Positions 12,901 to 25,637 are shown, numbered from the stretch's first letter. The stretch: DNA of 64,000 nucleotides from Nematostella vectensis (GCF_932526225.1 NC_064043.1:7927501-7991500), one strand, 5' to 3'. Program-made: numbers and translations. Notes: generated from the letters alone by a model not told the origin.

Positions 12901-15900
12901 TCAGGATCCTCCCATGGAAGCTTGTAGCCTGGAAAGTAAGATAAGTTAAAATGGAATAAAGACCGCACAGTTAAGGCCACCTTTTTTTGTAACTTGATTT
13001 GGTTTATACAAGTCAAAAATAATTTGCAAGCAAAACATCTAATTTTGGAAAAGAATAAATTCTCAGTGGGTCCTTAGGTTCTGTAATGCTACATGTAAAC
13101 AAGGCAACCTAACAGCAAGTGCTGTTAGAAATTTGGTAAGCCAAAACAAAAACATTATAGCTCATTAAAACAACATTTTTTAACATTTAAGTTTTAGGGT
13201 TTAGGCAATTTGCGCTAAAAACCATGTGACTTTTTTGATAGGCAAATTCAAGCCAAAATAAACACAGAAATGATGTGCCTGGCATGCCAGAGAGCAATGC
13301 AAAAATAACATTGTTTAATGAAAATAACCCTTTCAGTCAAAGAAACTCCCTGACTGATTTGTATCTGCTGAAAAAAATGGCCTTTTGTTGTTGCTATTTT
13401 GACACAAAAAGCAGTAACACATATGAGTTTGCTGCCCAAAAAAGCCACATGATTTTTATGGTAAGTTATTTGTATAATAATACAGTTTTTTAGGTACATT
13501 ATATGGGGGAACTTGTAAATATGTTCTTGCTTCTTTTGATTGGTTCACCAAAGAAAATCTAAAAATGCTAAAAAAAAACTTCTGGCATTCAAAAACAAAT
13601 GGAATTCTTAATTTGATCATTTTTTTGCTTTGCAATGATATAGCATTACTTTGGTTCACAAGAAGCCATTACCCAGTTTGTCAAGCCAGAATGAATTTTA
13701 TACCATCATTTCCAATAAGCTTTTACCTGGTATCTGCAAGTTTCCAAAGCAATATCCTGCAGTCCCAGCAATTACATGGGCCCCTCTGCCGGCAGCCTGG
13801 ACATCACGGATTCTCCCACCAGTGCCAGTTGTGGCACCTGGGAATGGAGCTACCCCTTGAAAGAAATAATTCAATTGTGTGTATTAAGATGTCAAATGTG
13901 TAAAACTCATATTGACCAATATACACAAATAAACATGAATGATTACAACCACAAATCTTAAGATACCTGTTGGAAAGTTGTGGGTTTCTGCTGAGAATAT
14001 GATATGTCTGGTGGTATCTTCTGAAAGATGAAACTTGCTAGCAGTTGCTGGTTCATCAGGAATAAGTAAAGGAACTTGGTAACCTTTAATGGAACTGCGA
14101 ATTGAAAAGACACATGCATACTTGTACTTGGAGGCTGGATAATCATTAAGTTACTGTGTTTGCAACAAATGGCATAAGATAGCAAACCCATAACCTAGTA
14201 CTAAATCTAAGTGGTCTGCGTGGATGTTGATGGAAATAGATCAATAAACAGTAGGGTTGAAGTAATATGTTGCACAACTCTTTAGCCCTTTCACTCCTGG
14301 GTACTTTTGAGCAAAACTGTAAGAAAAACAGACTGAAAACAGAACCCCCCCCCCTATCTCAAGTCCAACACTACGAGTTAAGTTAAGCTACCGCTGACCC
14401 AAGACGGTGTGCCTTGAAGTTTCCAACAATGCACTGCGGTGCCTTTTCTTTCTAGCGACAGCACTGCTACAGCCTGTTGCTTACAACAGTTTTGCTTGTA
14501 ATTTGTTTAAAAATTACAGCTTTTTCACATCTGGAGAGTGCCTTAGGACATCATAAAGTCTATTTGGGCATAATTAATGCTGTGCTTATGGATGTTTGCA
14601 CGCTGAGGTTGATTCAATGGAATAATTTCTTGTTTGGGAAAGGAATTTTCTAGTGAATGGCCTCTCACTTTCCAATGTGGACCATCTTTGCTACCCAACC
14701 TTATTTAAAAATTGTTTTCAGGCTTATTCTGAGTTCCTTGGACCTGGAAATGTTTTGTCTGGCTTTGGGGCAAAGAGACTTATAAAAAAACTGTTATGAT
14801 TATGGGGGAGGAGTTTTCCCGCCTCTCTGTCAAGGGGGTCGTTTCTCAAAAGTCCCGATAAACCCAGAAACCCGGAAAGTAACCCGGTAAGCCCCCGATA
14901 AACTTTATGGGTGTCTCTCAAAGCGCCCGCTATTTTCGGGCCCGGAAAAAATCCCGGAAACTCGCCCGTTAACTTACCAGAAATTACTTTTAATTAAATT
15001 TAATTACTTTTGATTGATACCCAAAACGATGTTTTTCCTTAATATTTTCAGCTGAATTTATAGATCAACTATTCATCTAGAATTGGCCAAGTTGAACTAT
15101 CCAATTTGGTGCTTTTTTTCCGATTAAATCTCACCATTTTCAAGTTGTGTCGAGTTGTAGTGAATTTTCATCACTTGAGGAAACCATATCACTGCCAGGA
15201 AAGAAGTGGGCCAATCACGGCTAACATCATTTTATGGGATTCACTACCAGCCAATCAGGTTTCTTTTCTGTCAAATGATTTGACATTTAGCTGTCACCGT
15301 GCGCCTTAAAAAATGATATTGGAAGTTTGCTACAAAATGAGACTTGATCTACTTGTTCTTTGTCTTTTTTTCGAAAAGTGCCGATGCCACAGCAGTGTTT
15401 GGGGTACCGGATGTCTACAGACATCAATAAATTTACGATTTTTATTGATATTCAATAATTATTTAGCCAATTTATTCATTAACTCTGAAAATAATAATTT
15501 GCTTATCAGGAACGCGTAAACAACCGGGACGCTACCACAAGCTTTGAGAAACGCTCTTCCTCGCCAGGTAAATTATCCTAAAAGGGCCCGGATATTACAG
15601 GGAGTTTTGAGAAACGACCCCAAGGTGTAGTGCAGGCATGCAATTTAGCCTAAAGATGGTGACTCGCTTCTAATGGAGGTTTTAGCATTGATTATTGTGG
15701 CTGATGGCTGTAAAATGGGACCTGACAGAGTGCAATGAAGGTATCTATTTGTGACTTGATTTGTATTTGCTTGTCTCTATTTGTAGTTCGGAATTTTGCC
15801 TTTTTCCGTAAGAAATGTTTCCAGGTTTTAGCATTTGTTTACGAATTGGTCAGAAATCAAGGTTGATATTTTGACAATATAGTCAATTCTATCACATTGC

Positions 15901-17356
15901 TTGGATGCACTTTAGAAGGTCGTCTATGCCTTGGAAGAATCCATGAGTATTCGGGTCTGGTGATGTTTGGTTTGCATTTTTGACGTTTTGGAGTTGGGCC
16001 TATATTTTACAGGTGCCCCAGGGCATAATAGTAATAAAAGGGTTATAAACAGAGTATATTTCAAACATTAGCCTTTGTCATTTGAATAGGGGGTTGTATT
16101 GTATTTATACTACAGAATGCAAGTAAAGCATGGTCGGCAGATGATACCTGGCAAGCCGACAAAGGAAAACTGGGACTACATTTGTATATTTAAATTGTTT
16201 TCAAGAAATTGAAAGGTGGCTTATTGTTAAATTAAACACTTTATATAACCTTCATCACATTCTGATGAGTTCTCTTATAACAATAAAAAATTGTTCAACT
16301 TTAAATTACCAGCTACTGTCTCTAATCTGGATAATGTTATCATGACTGTTTATTATTTAAGTATTGTACTATTTGTACATATAAATAACCTACTATTATT
16401 GCAAAACTTGATGATGTTATTATCATTACTGTATATCATTGAAGTATTGTACAATTTGTACATATAAATTACCTGCTATTGTCGCTAAACTTGATGACGT
16501 TATTATCATTACTGGTTATTTGAGTGTCTTTGACCATCCTCATCAATGACTTGTCAATTTCCTGGCCATCTACCACTAGCCGGCCACAAAAGAACCAATG
16601 ACGCGAGTGCTCACTGTTGGACTGTGCCAGATCAAAGCACTCAACACTTGTTGGGTTGCGGCCTACTTTCTCCTTGAAAAGCTTGGTGTAATAATTGAGA
16701 TCCCATTCATCAAAGGCAAGTCCTAGGTCTTTGTTAACTTTCTCCAATGCACCCCTTCCCCCTTCCATGACATCTACGTCATAGCAGGGTTCGGGATGAA
16801 AGTCTATCTCGAATGTAGTGATAGGTTTAGTATATCTACACTGTGTCATTCGATCATGTAGTTTAGATACCAGTGTTTGTTCCTCCTTATCAGTCAGAGG
16901 TTTTTCATCATCCTCGTTTCTAGGTTTTGTCTGTATCAAGTATCTCACTGATTGCTCGATACGATCAACTTTTTTTAAACCCAACGAATGGCATATGGAC
17001 ACTGCATTGGTCGAGTTTGCTGTTGAAAAATTCAACCTTGGACCGATCTCAATAACGACACATCTACTAGCCGGTTGCTCTGCCTCAATTTTCTCAACTG
17101 AAAAGGATGTATCTCTCGTGAGGTTCTCCCTTTCGAATGATTTGCTAAAAAGCCATTCTAAATGTTCGACTTTGTCTGCCTCAAGTTCACAGCCATCTTG
17201 AATGCTCACGTTGAAGCATATCTCCGTCGCAAGTTTTGTGATTTCCACACGAGGAATGGCAGCTCTAAGTTTAGAAAGCACTACTTCATGCTTCCCAGTG
17301 GATAAGCCCGGTACCTGATAAAAGCGTATGATTTTAGAAGGCATTTTTGCTGCCAT
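6975..17356 (-). CDS. PFAS: Phosphoribosylformylglycinamidine synthase (FGAM synthase)
   Basis: Ten exons, listed 5' to 3': 16473-17356, 13967-14094, 13727-13855, 12668-12928, 12088-12318, 11448-11660, 10923-11197, 9575-9805, 8885-9286, 6975-8333. They join in frame to 1370 aa, close to animal PFAS length. The enzyme turns FGAR, glutamine and ATP into FGAM, step 4 of de novo purine synthesis, in the cytosol. Order: N-terminal PurS-like part, the two AIRS-like FGAM synthase halves ([43 protein letters not shown]), then a class I glutamine amidotransferase from about residue 1100. Its nucleophile is Cys1194 in [10 protein letters not shown], with His1329 and Glu1331 in MPHPER. No catalytic motif is missing. 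The start [17 protein letters not shown] is the first ATG before the conserved strand. Confidence 0.97.
9975..10206. repeat. G/C-homopolymer-flanked repeat in PFAS intron 7
   Basis: Begins with GTTAGTACCCCC and a long G run, and ends with a long C run, CCCTAGG and GTTAGTACC. So GTTAGTACC is present at both ends in the same orientation, and the G and C runs are inverted. The interior has several TATTTTTTAGGG-like pieces. It looks like a non-autonomous element flanked by a GTTAGTACC target duplication, but this is unproven. Confidence 0.5.
14835..15621. mobile_element. Foldback/TIR element in PFAS intron 1
   Basis: The left end GGGGTCGTTTCTCAAAA is the exact reverse complement of the right end TTTTGAGAAACGACCCC. 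Inside each end are GGGCCCGGA-type blocks. The 787-bp element has no transposase-like frame, so it is non-autonomous. The terminal GTTTCTC/GAGAAAC resembles the ends of the SMC1-intron elements at 42.3 and 55.4 kb, suggesting a distant relation. Confidence 0.8.
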
Positions 17357-17413
17357 CGACTGCCGAGGTTCAGACGTGATGTGAGACTTATGTGCACATG
17401 GTGTGGTTTATGG

Positions 17414-17439
17414 CACGTGACCTAGCAGTTGACCAATCA
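17414..17439 (-). promoter_or_regulatory. PFAS proximal promoter: E-box and CCAAT motif
   Basis: A palindromic CACGTG E-box (17414-17419) lies 58 bp upstream of the PFAS start codon, and a CCAAT-type motif (ACCAATCA, 17432-17439) lies just beyond it. Both motifs are common in housekeeping promoters. Purine-synthesis genes are known E-box/MYC-family targets in animals; use here is inferred. Confidence 0.5.
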
Positions 17440-17873
17440 GCTTTTAAAATATTTAAGCGGGAAATTTATTATTTTCAACAAGTTGACAAGTCATGAAAAT
17501 GAAGAAATGGAAGATCCCAGGAATTTTATTGAAAAAATAGCAATCAAGCAATGAAATTGCTGAAAAGCTGCCCTACTACGACTATGATCAAGTCTATTTT
17601 TTATGTCTGTTGACACAGAAAGACGGGCTCTTCAGATAACGTATTCCCATTCTATGGTTTATGCGCGATTGTGTTAAAGTGTTCCACCTTGGCTTTGTTG
17701 TGCATTAATTCCAGAAAAAATGCATTCCATCATTATTTCATAGTTCTAATCATAATCCATATTATTTTCAAAGGAAATGAAACGCTCATTTTTTCCCGTA
17801 CACATTATATGGAGTAAAATAATTCACAGCGTTATCCGTGCAGCTCTCGTTGTTTGATCTCTCGGTCTAAACA

Positions 17874-18098
17874 ATGAATCGAATTCCAAGTTTGCAGGAA
17901 AGCACCTTTTCGGCAGAAAAAAAACTTGGTGACAGCAGATATAGAAGAGCCTTTGAAATCTTTGAGGTACAAGGAGAAATGAATCCTCTCATAGTCCTGC
18001 TGGATCATTCTCTTGCCGTAGTTTTAGATCGCGACTCACGACTGCGAAGTCGCAGTAATTGGGATTGGCGCACGATAAAATACGGGCTTAGATGTTGA
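17874..18098 (+). CDS. Possible small ORF, 74 aa, unknown
   Basis: Begins 518 bp from the PFAS start in the opposite direction, so it could be read from a shared promoter. The protein starts MNRIPSLQESTFSAEKKLGD. It has no signal peptide, membrane segment or motif I recognise. An AATAAA lies about 105 bp past its stop (near 18203). It may be chance; transcript data would decide. Confidence 0.2.
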   Translation: MNRIPSLQESTFSAEKKLGDSRYRRAFEIFEVQGEMNPLIVLLDHSLAVVLDRDSRLRSRSNWDWRTIKYGLRC

Positions 18099-18546
18099 GG
18101 TTTATCTTGTAAACTGTCAAACTATTTTGTTGATGTTTTCTATTTAGTATTGCGAGAACAATGCTGTTTTAATTAGCTGATAGAGCCTGTTTTATTACCG
18201 ACAATAAAGCCGGAAGTATCAACGGATTAGTTGAATTGTGGTTTATTGTAAAATACATCTCGGGCGATAAGGGCACCATTAGCGTGAGACTAGCAGAATT
18301 GGAAAAAAAAAAGTCTTAAAAATCCTCTAAAGGATAGCAGTTGGTGGAATTGTATACCCTAAAAGATAGTTCGATCGCCCCGTCTACTTTTCTGGAGAGT
18401 CCCCCGCGGGCTGCCCGCGATTGACTAATATGATTGACATATATGCATAAAGTTGCACACCCCCTTTCCACCTACATGGCATCTGCCAAGTAAGTTAGAC
18501 CGCCTAATGATGTTTCTATGATGAGATATGAGAATTGCCGTTTTCA

Positions 18547-18568
18547 ATGACGTCATCGATGACGTCAT
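18547..18568. promoter_or_regulatory. 22-bp perfect palindrome with two CRE sites
   Basis: Two ATGACGTCAT blocks are joined by CG, making the whole 22 bp self-complementary. Each block contains TGACGTCA, the full CRE bound by CREB/ATF bZIP dimers. It sits between two copies of a direct repeat, about 1.2 kb upstream of the PFAS start and 2.1 kb upstream of the Arg/Pro-rich gene start. Function is inferred. Confidence 0.5.
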
Positions 18569-18667
18569 GCTGAGTTGACATATCGTTGCACCCCCCTTGA
18601 CACCTACATGACATCTGCCAAGTTTGGTTGTCTAATGTTGTTTCTACGAGTCAAAATTATAAGTTAT

Positions 18668-19077
18668 AACATTTATGGGCGACGTGTTATTACATTTATG
18701 GTCGTGGTTTATAACATTTATGGGCGACGTGTTCTTACATTTATGGTTGACTGTTTATAACATTTATATGCGATGTGTTATTACATTTATGGTTGTTATA
18801 CATTTATGGGTGATTGACATTATTACATTTATGGTTGTAATAACATTTATGGGTGACTGACATTATTACATTTATGGTTGTTATAACATTTATGGGTGTT
18901 ATTACATTAATGGTTGTTATAACATTTATGGGTGTTATTACATTTATGGTTGTTTTTACATTTATGGTTGTTATAACGTTTATGGGTGTTATTACATTTA
19001 TGGTTGTTATAACATTTATGGGTGTTATTACATTTATGGTTGTTATAACATTTATGGGTGTTATTACATTTATGGGT
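18668..19077 (+). repeat. 18-bp satellite, about 22 copies
   Basis: The monomer is close to ACATTTATGGTTGTTATA, alternating with ACATTTATGGGTGTTATT, so neighbouring monomers form a 36-bp dimer. Because 18 is a multiple of three it gives open frames of VITFMV/VITFMG repeats, which are artefacts. The left third is more diverged than the right. Confidence 0.9.
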
Positions 19078-19860
19078 GATACAGGGGGGACCTTATTTAT
19101 TTTCTTAAATTTCGACTAGTCACTAGTTTTTTTCATGTTTGTCGGTAGTTAGTTGACCCCATCAATACCCTGATAAAACAAAGCGTGTAACAATATCAGA
19201 GACACCAACGTCGCATTCAAAAATCCGGGACTCCGAGACCGTGGTAGAAAAAAAACGAGGCTTCGAGACCCTAAAATTAAAAAAAAAAAAAAGAGACTTC
19301 GAGACTAGCGTAAAAAACGCCGAGATTCCGAGACTTTGCGAAATTTTTGCGAGACTTTTTAAATTTCGAGGTACCCATCGCTACCCCTACCTTTAATCAA
19401 CCTCTATCATCAATTTTTCTATATCCATTAAATTTCGAGAATCTTCACGTCCGCGAATTTTTTGAAATCTTAAAGATCGCGACTTTAAGTCCGCACGGAA
19501 ATTAAACAGAATAAGGTAAGTTGATTTGAGGTGACAAATGAATTATCAAACGGAGCTCAATAGTGAGCTCTAAGTGTAAAGAGCGCACTCTTTAGGTTTG
19601 TGGAGGAGAATGGTCCACCCAGATTAGATAAGATAAAAGCTCGCGCTCGCCTTTTTTGAGACATTTGAAATGGCTTGTGTGGTCGAATTCCAGAGTAGTC
19701 GCCTACAGCACTTAAGCGCGCAGGCGTCCTGTTCTTGTTTAACTGAGTAGCAAGAGCTTCCTTGGCGGCCAAAGTGGGTCATTTCTTATTAGGGAATCTT
19801 CAAATACTATGACTATGCTTTTTCCACATGATACCTATGAATGCGCACCCCCCCCTACCC

Positions 19861-19891
<31 letters not shown>

Positions 19892-20512
19892 AAACACACA
19901 CCCCGTAAGCCAATCTTGGGTACGCACTCTAGTTGTGTCGTTGAAGTACGTGCACCTTTTACTCTCGCGACTCCATTTTTTATGCCCCAAACAGTCTAAC
20001 ATCAAGCTCCATTACAGTTTTCATCTGTCTTTTGGTCTTTGGTTGCGGCCAGGTCTAGTCTCTTTCTATAATCAAAGATAGCTTCACAAAACGTTGATTC
20101 GCACCACCAAAGAAATCAAATTAGCGAATTCAGAAAGGATTTTGTTGTTTGATCAAATGCAGCCTGAAAAACTATATTCCTATTGCCCTTGCCAGATAAC
20201 CAACTTCGAAGCACATTTGTGACGTCATTATTGCAAAAATTGTTGTTTTCGATTTTGTGTGAACCAAATTTATATTTTAAAGCAGAGTGCTCATATTCGC
20301 AGTGTAAAAAAATGCAATTTTATGCGAACCACAGCTCATGTACTCTGATTATCACTCAAAAACCTTTGTTCCGAAGAAGAATGTTATTCAGTTATTCAAG
20401 TCCAAAATGAAATCGCTCATTGTCTTCATTTAGTATTCAAAAGAATGTCCTTGTTTGGCTGCTTAACAGAGTGGAACGACGCGGCTAAGACCTTCACGTG
20501 TCAATCGAGCGA

Positions 20513-20518
20513 TATAAA
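20513..20518 (+). promoter_or_regulatory. TATA box of the Arg/Pro-rich gene
   Basis: GATATAAAAC lies about 180 bp before the ATG at 20696, preceded by a CACGTG E-box at 20495-20500. A start site near 20540-20550 would give a 5' UTR of about 150 nt. Inferred from motif and position only. Confidence 0.45.
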
Positions 20519-20695
20519 ACAGCCTGAACCATCGCTGCTTACATTCCATTTACCTCATTAGCCTCGCTTGTATTCCGCACAAGGGTTATAAATCATCTGG
20601 CTTCCGCATCGGTGCACAATACAGCTCTAAACCTTTCATATCGTCCTTCGACTCGACGAGCACTTGCCGAGTTAGATTATTCATTATACTAAAAA

Positions 20696-23069
20696 ATGGC
20701 ACAACCAGGGAGGCATCGAAATGTTGACACAGGGGACGTGTTCTACGACGAAGGTAAAAACGCTAGGAAAGCAATAATAATGGCAGTAACACATAAATGC
20801 GCTAAATCAACAAGATTTGACACAATCTAACTGCCAAAAACACATTGCGTGTTTTTTGCAAATCAGGATACAGCTATAGCATACTCCTTAATGGAATGCT
20901 AACGGATTATTATTGTGAGTATTTGAAAGTTAAACAAGTTTAGCAACAAGTCATACTTCAAAGGATTTCTTGTATATTTTCACAAAGCCCGCCAATAACG
21001 AACACAAAGATGAAAGAACAAGTCGAGTATATCGACTATTGTGATATCTTATGATATAACTGATTTTCAATACAAACTTCGACTAAATTATTCATAGCAA
21101 AGTTTCTTAAGTAAATATGACTTAGAATATATGTAGACGATGTTAAAACTTTCCGGACCTGTGAAAAAATTCCGTTTAGTTTCAAATGATGTACTTGATG
21201 CATTACTATCACACATTTTGGAAACGGAACAACGATGTCTGCCAATTGTCTTATGTGATTCTTTAAATCTTATCTGCAGAGAAAGACTATGACTATAATA
21301 AATGAGAACATGAAACAGGGATAGTATGAATCTCACATTATCAGAGAGGATGGGGAGGTCCACTTAATTTTAAGTGAACGTACTTTATTTAATTTTATAT
21401 AAATAACGGCTAAACGCCATTGCTGTTACCTCCTTCAATCGTTATTATAGATACATAAGTTTAAAAGAAAACTATAGTGTAGTAATCAAGCAAAAGGAGT
21501 TTATCTTAGAGTTAAAAAACTAAGCCGATTGATTTCCTAAAAATAGAATTATATTTTAAAAATATTTGTGCCTTACTGTATAAATGCAAACGGTACTTTA
21601 ATAGCAAGTATACTACTTGACTATGGATTTAACGTTTACCTAGATATCTCTATTGACTCAATTTACTTGACACATCGTACAATCATATCGAAATATCATG
21701 GCAAGTTCTAGATTGCTTTATGGTTATATCAAGGGGCGGATCAAGGATTTCAAAATGGGGGTGGATAATGGCCGGATAGACGGCATATTACTTATCCAGT
21801 GGTTGTTGGTAGGTCACATAGATCTCAGATCTTTCACTTAAAATGGGGGAGTGGATATCCACCCAATCCACCCCCTGTATCCGCCCCTGATACCATAGTT
21901 ATCATACGGATGCATTTGAGGGCGCTAACTGAAGCATATCGTCTGCAACATAAAATAGTCCAATTCATAAGTTATGCAAGATCTTGCATAGTTCAGAATC
22001 TAGCAACACCAGCACTACCGAGAAGGAGGGTCGGACAAATGATAAAATGATCATGAAAATGGATGGATAATACAAAGACTGTACCAGATCCCCTGGATTC
22101 GTATGACCTGGCATTCTATTGTTATGCCAACAATGCTAAAGTTCTTACCCTGAATAGCTAAAATTGGTATGAAGTGCTTTACAAATTACATCTAAAATAA
22201 AAGATTTATACTCTATTTACCAATTTTCAATCGAAAAATCATCAGAGCTTTCTCAAATCAGCATTTGGAAAAGATGCTTTCTCACACTAGGTATTTTGTT
22301 AAGATGACATAATGGCGAGAGACTCTTTAAACTAACATGATTAGATACTTGTTTTCTACAGGACCTCCTCCACGGTCCAGCTTGTCCGGACTAGAACACA
22401 TCCTACACTCAAGAGCCGTCAAAAGACCCGGCGACGGACGCTCACGGCCCCCCAGTGAAAGTAGGCCGAGGCCACCGTACGATGATCGACCACCAAGCGA
22501 AAGTCGACCGAGACCACCGTACGATGAGCGGCCACCAAGCGAGAGTAGGCCGAGACCACCGTATGAGCGACCACCAAGCGAAAGTAGGCCGAGGCCACCG
22601 TACGATGACCGACGAACCAGCGAGACTAGGCCACGACCGCCTTACGATGAGCGACGGGTCAGCGAGAACAGACCCAAGCCACCATATGATGACCGACGAA
22701 CCAGCGAGACTAGGCCACGACCTCCTTACGATGATCGTGATCTAAGTCATGGTCCTCCGCCGAGATATTCGGTAACCGACAGGTATCCGGAGCATGACCG
22801 ACCGAGAAATCCGAACGCCAATGGTAGACCGAGAGATGATCAGCCGGTCCACCCTGATGACGATCGGTATTCTTCGAGAAACCAAACTCCAAGCAGGCCT
22901 AACAGTAGACACCAAGAGGCGAACAAGTGGTCACCGAGAGACCTCGACCTGACGCCGAGGATGGGCCGAGGAGGACCACCGGTCGACTGGAGAAGACCAT
23001 CACGTGAGGAAAGACGTTACCCTCCACAGGAAGACCGCGTTTACCCGTCCCGCGGAGAGAAGGTTGAAG
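20696..23069 (+). CDS. Arg/Pro-rich repeat protein segment, 2 exons
   Basis: Exon 20696-20753 (MAQPGRHRNVDTGDVFYDE) joins exon 22362-23069 in phase 1, giving 255 residues before a phase-1 donor (GAAG|GTATAA). The second exon has about seven copies of a 13-14 residue unit such as PPSESRPRPPYDDR at 22449-22740, then a charged low-complexity tail. There is no membrane segment or catalytic motif; it looks intrinsically disordered, with SH3/WW-type proline patches. No stop is reached at the donor, so more exons follow. The SLC6 exon at 27857 is in the matching phase and is the next good acceptor I see, which would make this an N-terminal cytosolic extension of that transporter. It could also be a separate gene with 3' exons I did not find. 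Confidence 0.6.
21727..21892. mobile_element. Short TIR element (MITE-like)
   Basis: Starts TATCAAGGGGCGGAT and ends ATCCGCCCCTGATA, near-perfect inverted termini 166 bp apart. It lies in the intron between the two Arg/Pro-rich exons. A fragment with a similar end (CAGATCCAGGATTTC) is at about 44465. Confidence 0.7.
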
Positions 23070-23559
23070 GTATAAAAATGTGGTATTACCAGTAACGTAT
23101 AGCATGACTTTGACAAACTGTCCTTCGTATATAGTTGTTTTTTTTAATAATACAAAGCTTTGTGCTCATAAGCTGTTCTAAATGTGCCACGAGCTTTATT
23201 TGCGCAGTTCTCATAAGCCAACATAACCATCATGTGTTAGTACTCAAGCAGGCAAAAATTTATATGAACGTCCAACCTTCATTTTCCCAAATGAAGCGTC
23301 GTGGGCAGTGTTTCTGCGCAAATGCACTACCAAAAGTGAAAGAGTTTTAACAAATACGAGCAATTAATTCGCTTCTCCGATCATTGTCCTGTGTTTCGCG
23401 ATGTTTAAAGATACATTAACCGATTTCTGGAGCTTGCCGATTTCGCACTAAGGGGACTTAAGGCATGGCTCTAAGGATTCATACGGGAAAATCACACAAA
23501 ATAGCGTATCTGTATGGGGTTTTAACAAAAATGCATGAAACATGTCAAGTGAGTTTGTC

Positions 23560-25637
23560 TTGTGAAGACAAGTGAGTTTGTCTTGTGTCTTGAGAAGAAA
23601 GGCGGAGAAAATCTGGAGGCGGTCAAGGATGGTGGCTAATTTTGATACCTTCAAACAGCGACGTAATGCGCTGAATAATTTGTTAAAACGGGCACGAAGG
23701 GATTATTATGCCGACTTCATTGCGGATAATTGTTCTGATCAGAGAAAGCTATTCCGTGCGAGCAAGCGCTTGTTTAACCAATCACCTGACGATGGCCTAC
23801 CGCCGAACCTGCATGCGCCGACGTTTGCTAGCGACTTGGGAAAATATTTCGTGAAGAAGATTGAGCTGATTCCTCACAAGATCGATGCCAGTGACTGTCC
23901 TTCTGTACCCCCCATGATACAGGCTTCTGAGGCCCCCCCACTGACTCAGTTTGCTAAGCGAAAATGATGTGAAGTCTCTTGTCGAGTGCTCTGCTAAAGA
24001 ATCCTGTGCACTCAAGTCTGGTGAGCAAATGCGACTCTTTGCTTCCAATCATCACTGCCATCATTAACAAGTCGCTACAAAGCGGTCATTTTCCTGAGGG
24101 ATGGAAAGAGGCGCTAGTGATTCCCCTTCTTAAGAAGCTGGGGCTGGATATTTCGTTCTCAAACTTTCGTCCAGTCAGTAACTTGATGTTTATTTCGAAA
24201 CTTACAGAGAAGGCGGTGTTTCATCAAACGTATGACCATTTGGCTACTAATGGTCTTTACCCTGATGTTCAATCTGCGTACAGGAAAGATCACAGCACAG
24301 AGACGGCACAAAGTCAAGAGTGACATTCTCTTAAATATGAACGAGCAGCATGTCACTCTGCTCGTTCTTCTTGACTTGAGTGCCGCCTTTGATACTGTAG
24401 ACCATGGACTGTTGGAGAAGGCCCTCGGCAGGGTTGGTCTGGGTGGGATGGCTCTAGAGTGGTATAAGTCGTACTTAAATGGGCGTGGTCAACTTGTGTC
24501 AGTTCGTGGGTGCCAGTCCGAGAGACTCGATCTTAGCTGTGGGGTGCCACAGAGCTCGTGTCTAGGCCCGCTTTTGTTCACCATCTACTCGAGCTCATTG
24601 CTTCAGGTCGTTAAGGAACATCTACCATCTGTCCATTGCTACGCTGATGACACGCAGCTGTATGTCTCGTTCAGTCTAAAGGCGGATTGTGGGCAGTCCG
24701 ACGCTGTTTCATGGAACGCTGTATCGAGGCTGTGAGTGGCTGGATGGTCAGTAATAGACTGTTGTTGAATAGCACGAAGACAGAGTTTCTTTTGATAGGC
24801 ACAAAGCAGTAGCTTGCTAAAGTTAGTGTAGATCAGCTTCGCGTAGTCAATGATATGATATCTTCAAAGTCACCGGTCAAGAATCTTGGGGTTTGGATAG
24901 ATTCAAATCTTTCAATGTCGGACCATATCACAAAAACCTGCTCTACTGCCTTTTATCTTATGTATAATATAAAAAGAATTAGACCATACTTAACTAGAGG
25001 TGACACAGAAACGCTTATTAATGCTCTTGTCACAAGCCGTCTAGATTACTGTAATAGTTTACTGCATGGTAGCCCTGGCTACCTTTTGCAAAAATTGCAG
25101 CGCGTGCAAAATGCTGCTGCTAGAGTTATATTTCGAGAGAGTAAGTTTTGCCACATAACACCGATACTTATAAGCCTTCATTGGTTGCCGGTTGTTTACC
25201 GAATTAGATTTAAAGTTTTATTGATAACCTTTAAGGCCATACATGGCAATTCGCCCGGTTATATTAAGGATTTTATTAACGTTTCTAACAACAGAACTTA
25301 TAGTCTCAGATCAAATAATAACATGACCCTGAGATGCACCATTAGGTCAATAAATTCTTATGGTGATCGTGCATTTCCCGTCGCTCCACCCCGATTGTGG
25401 AATAGTCTTCCGGATGAAGTAAGGTGCACTAGTTCTCTAGGTAGTTTTAAAGAAGTGTTTAATTTTATAATCAATATATATATTCCTTTTATTTTTATCA
25501 TAGGTCTATTGTAATTATATTATTTATAGTTTTATCTTAATATTATTATAGTTTGGCATTTGTTACTAGTTTTATTTACTCGGTGTAATGCGCAGTTGAA
25601 AATTTTTATATTGATAATTGCGCAATATAAATGCAAT

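Larger units (their letters stand above)
17357..20695. other. Repeat-rich intergenic region
   Basis: Holds the PFAS promoter, a weak 74-aa ORF, a direct repeat of about 65 bp offset by about 133 bp (near 18452 and 18585), an 18-bp satellite, and a segment rich in CGAGAC words at about 19200-19370. A C run followed by CA repeats lies at 19850-19900. A single CRE (TGACGTCA, 20220-20227) precedes the TATA box at 20513. Confidence 0.6.

Noticed and set aside
18575-19119. ORFs of VITFMV/VITFMG repeats, resembling a membrane protein
   Set aside because: Product of the 18-bp satellite; no splice or start context.
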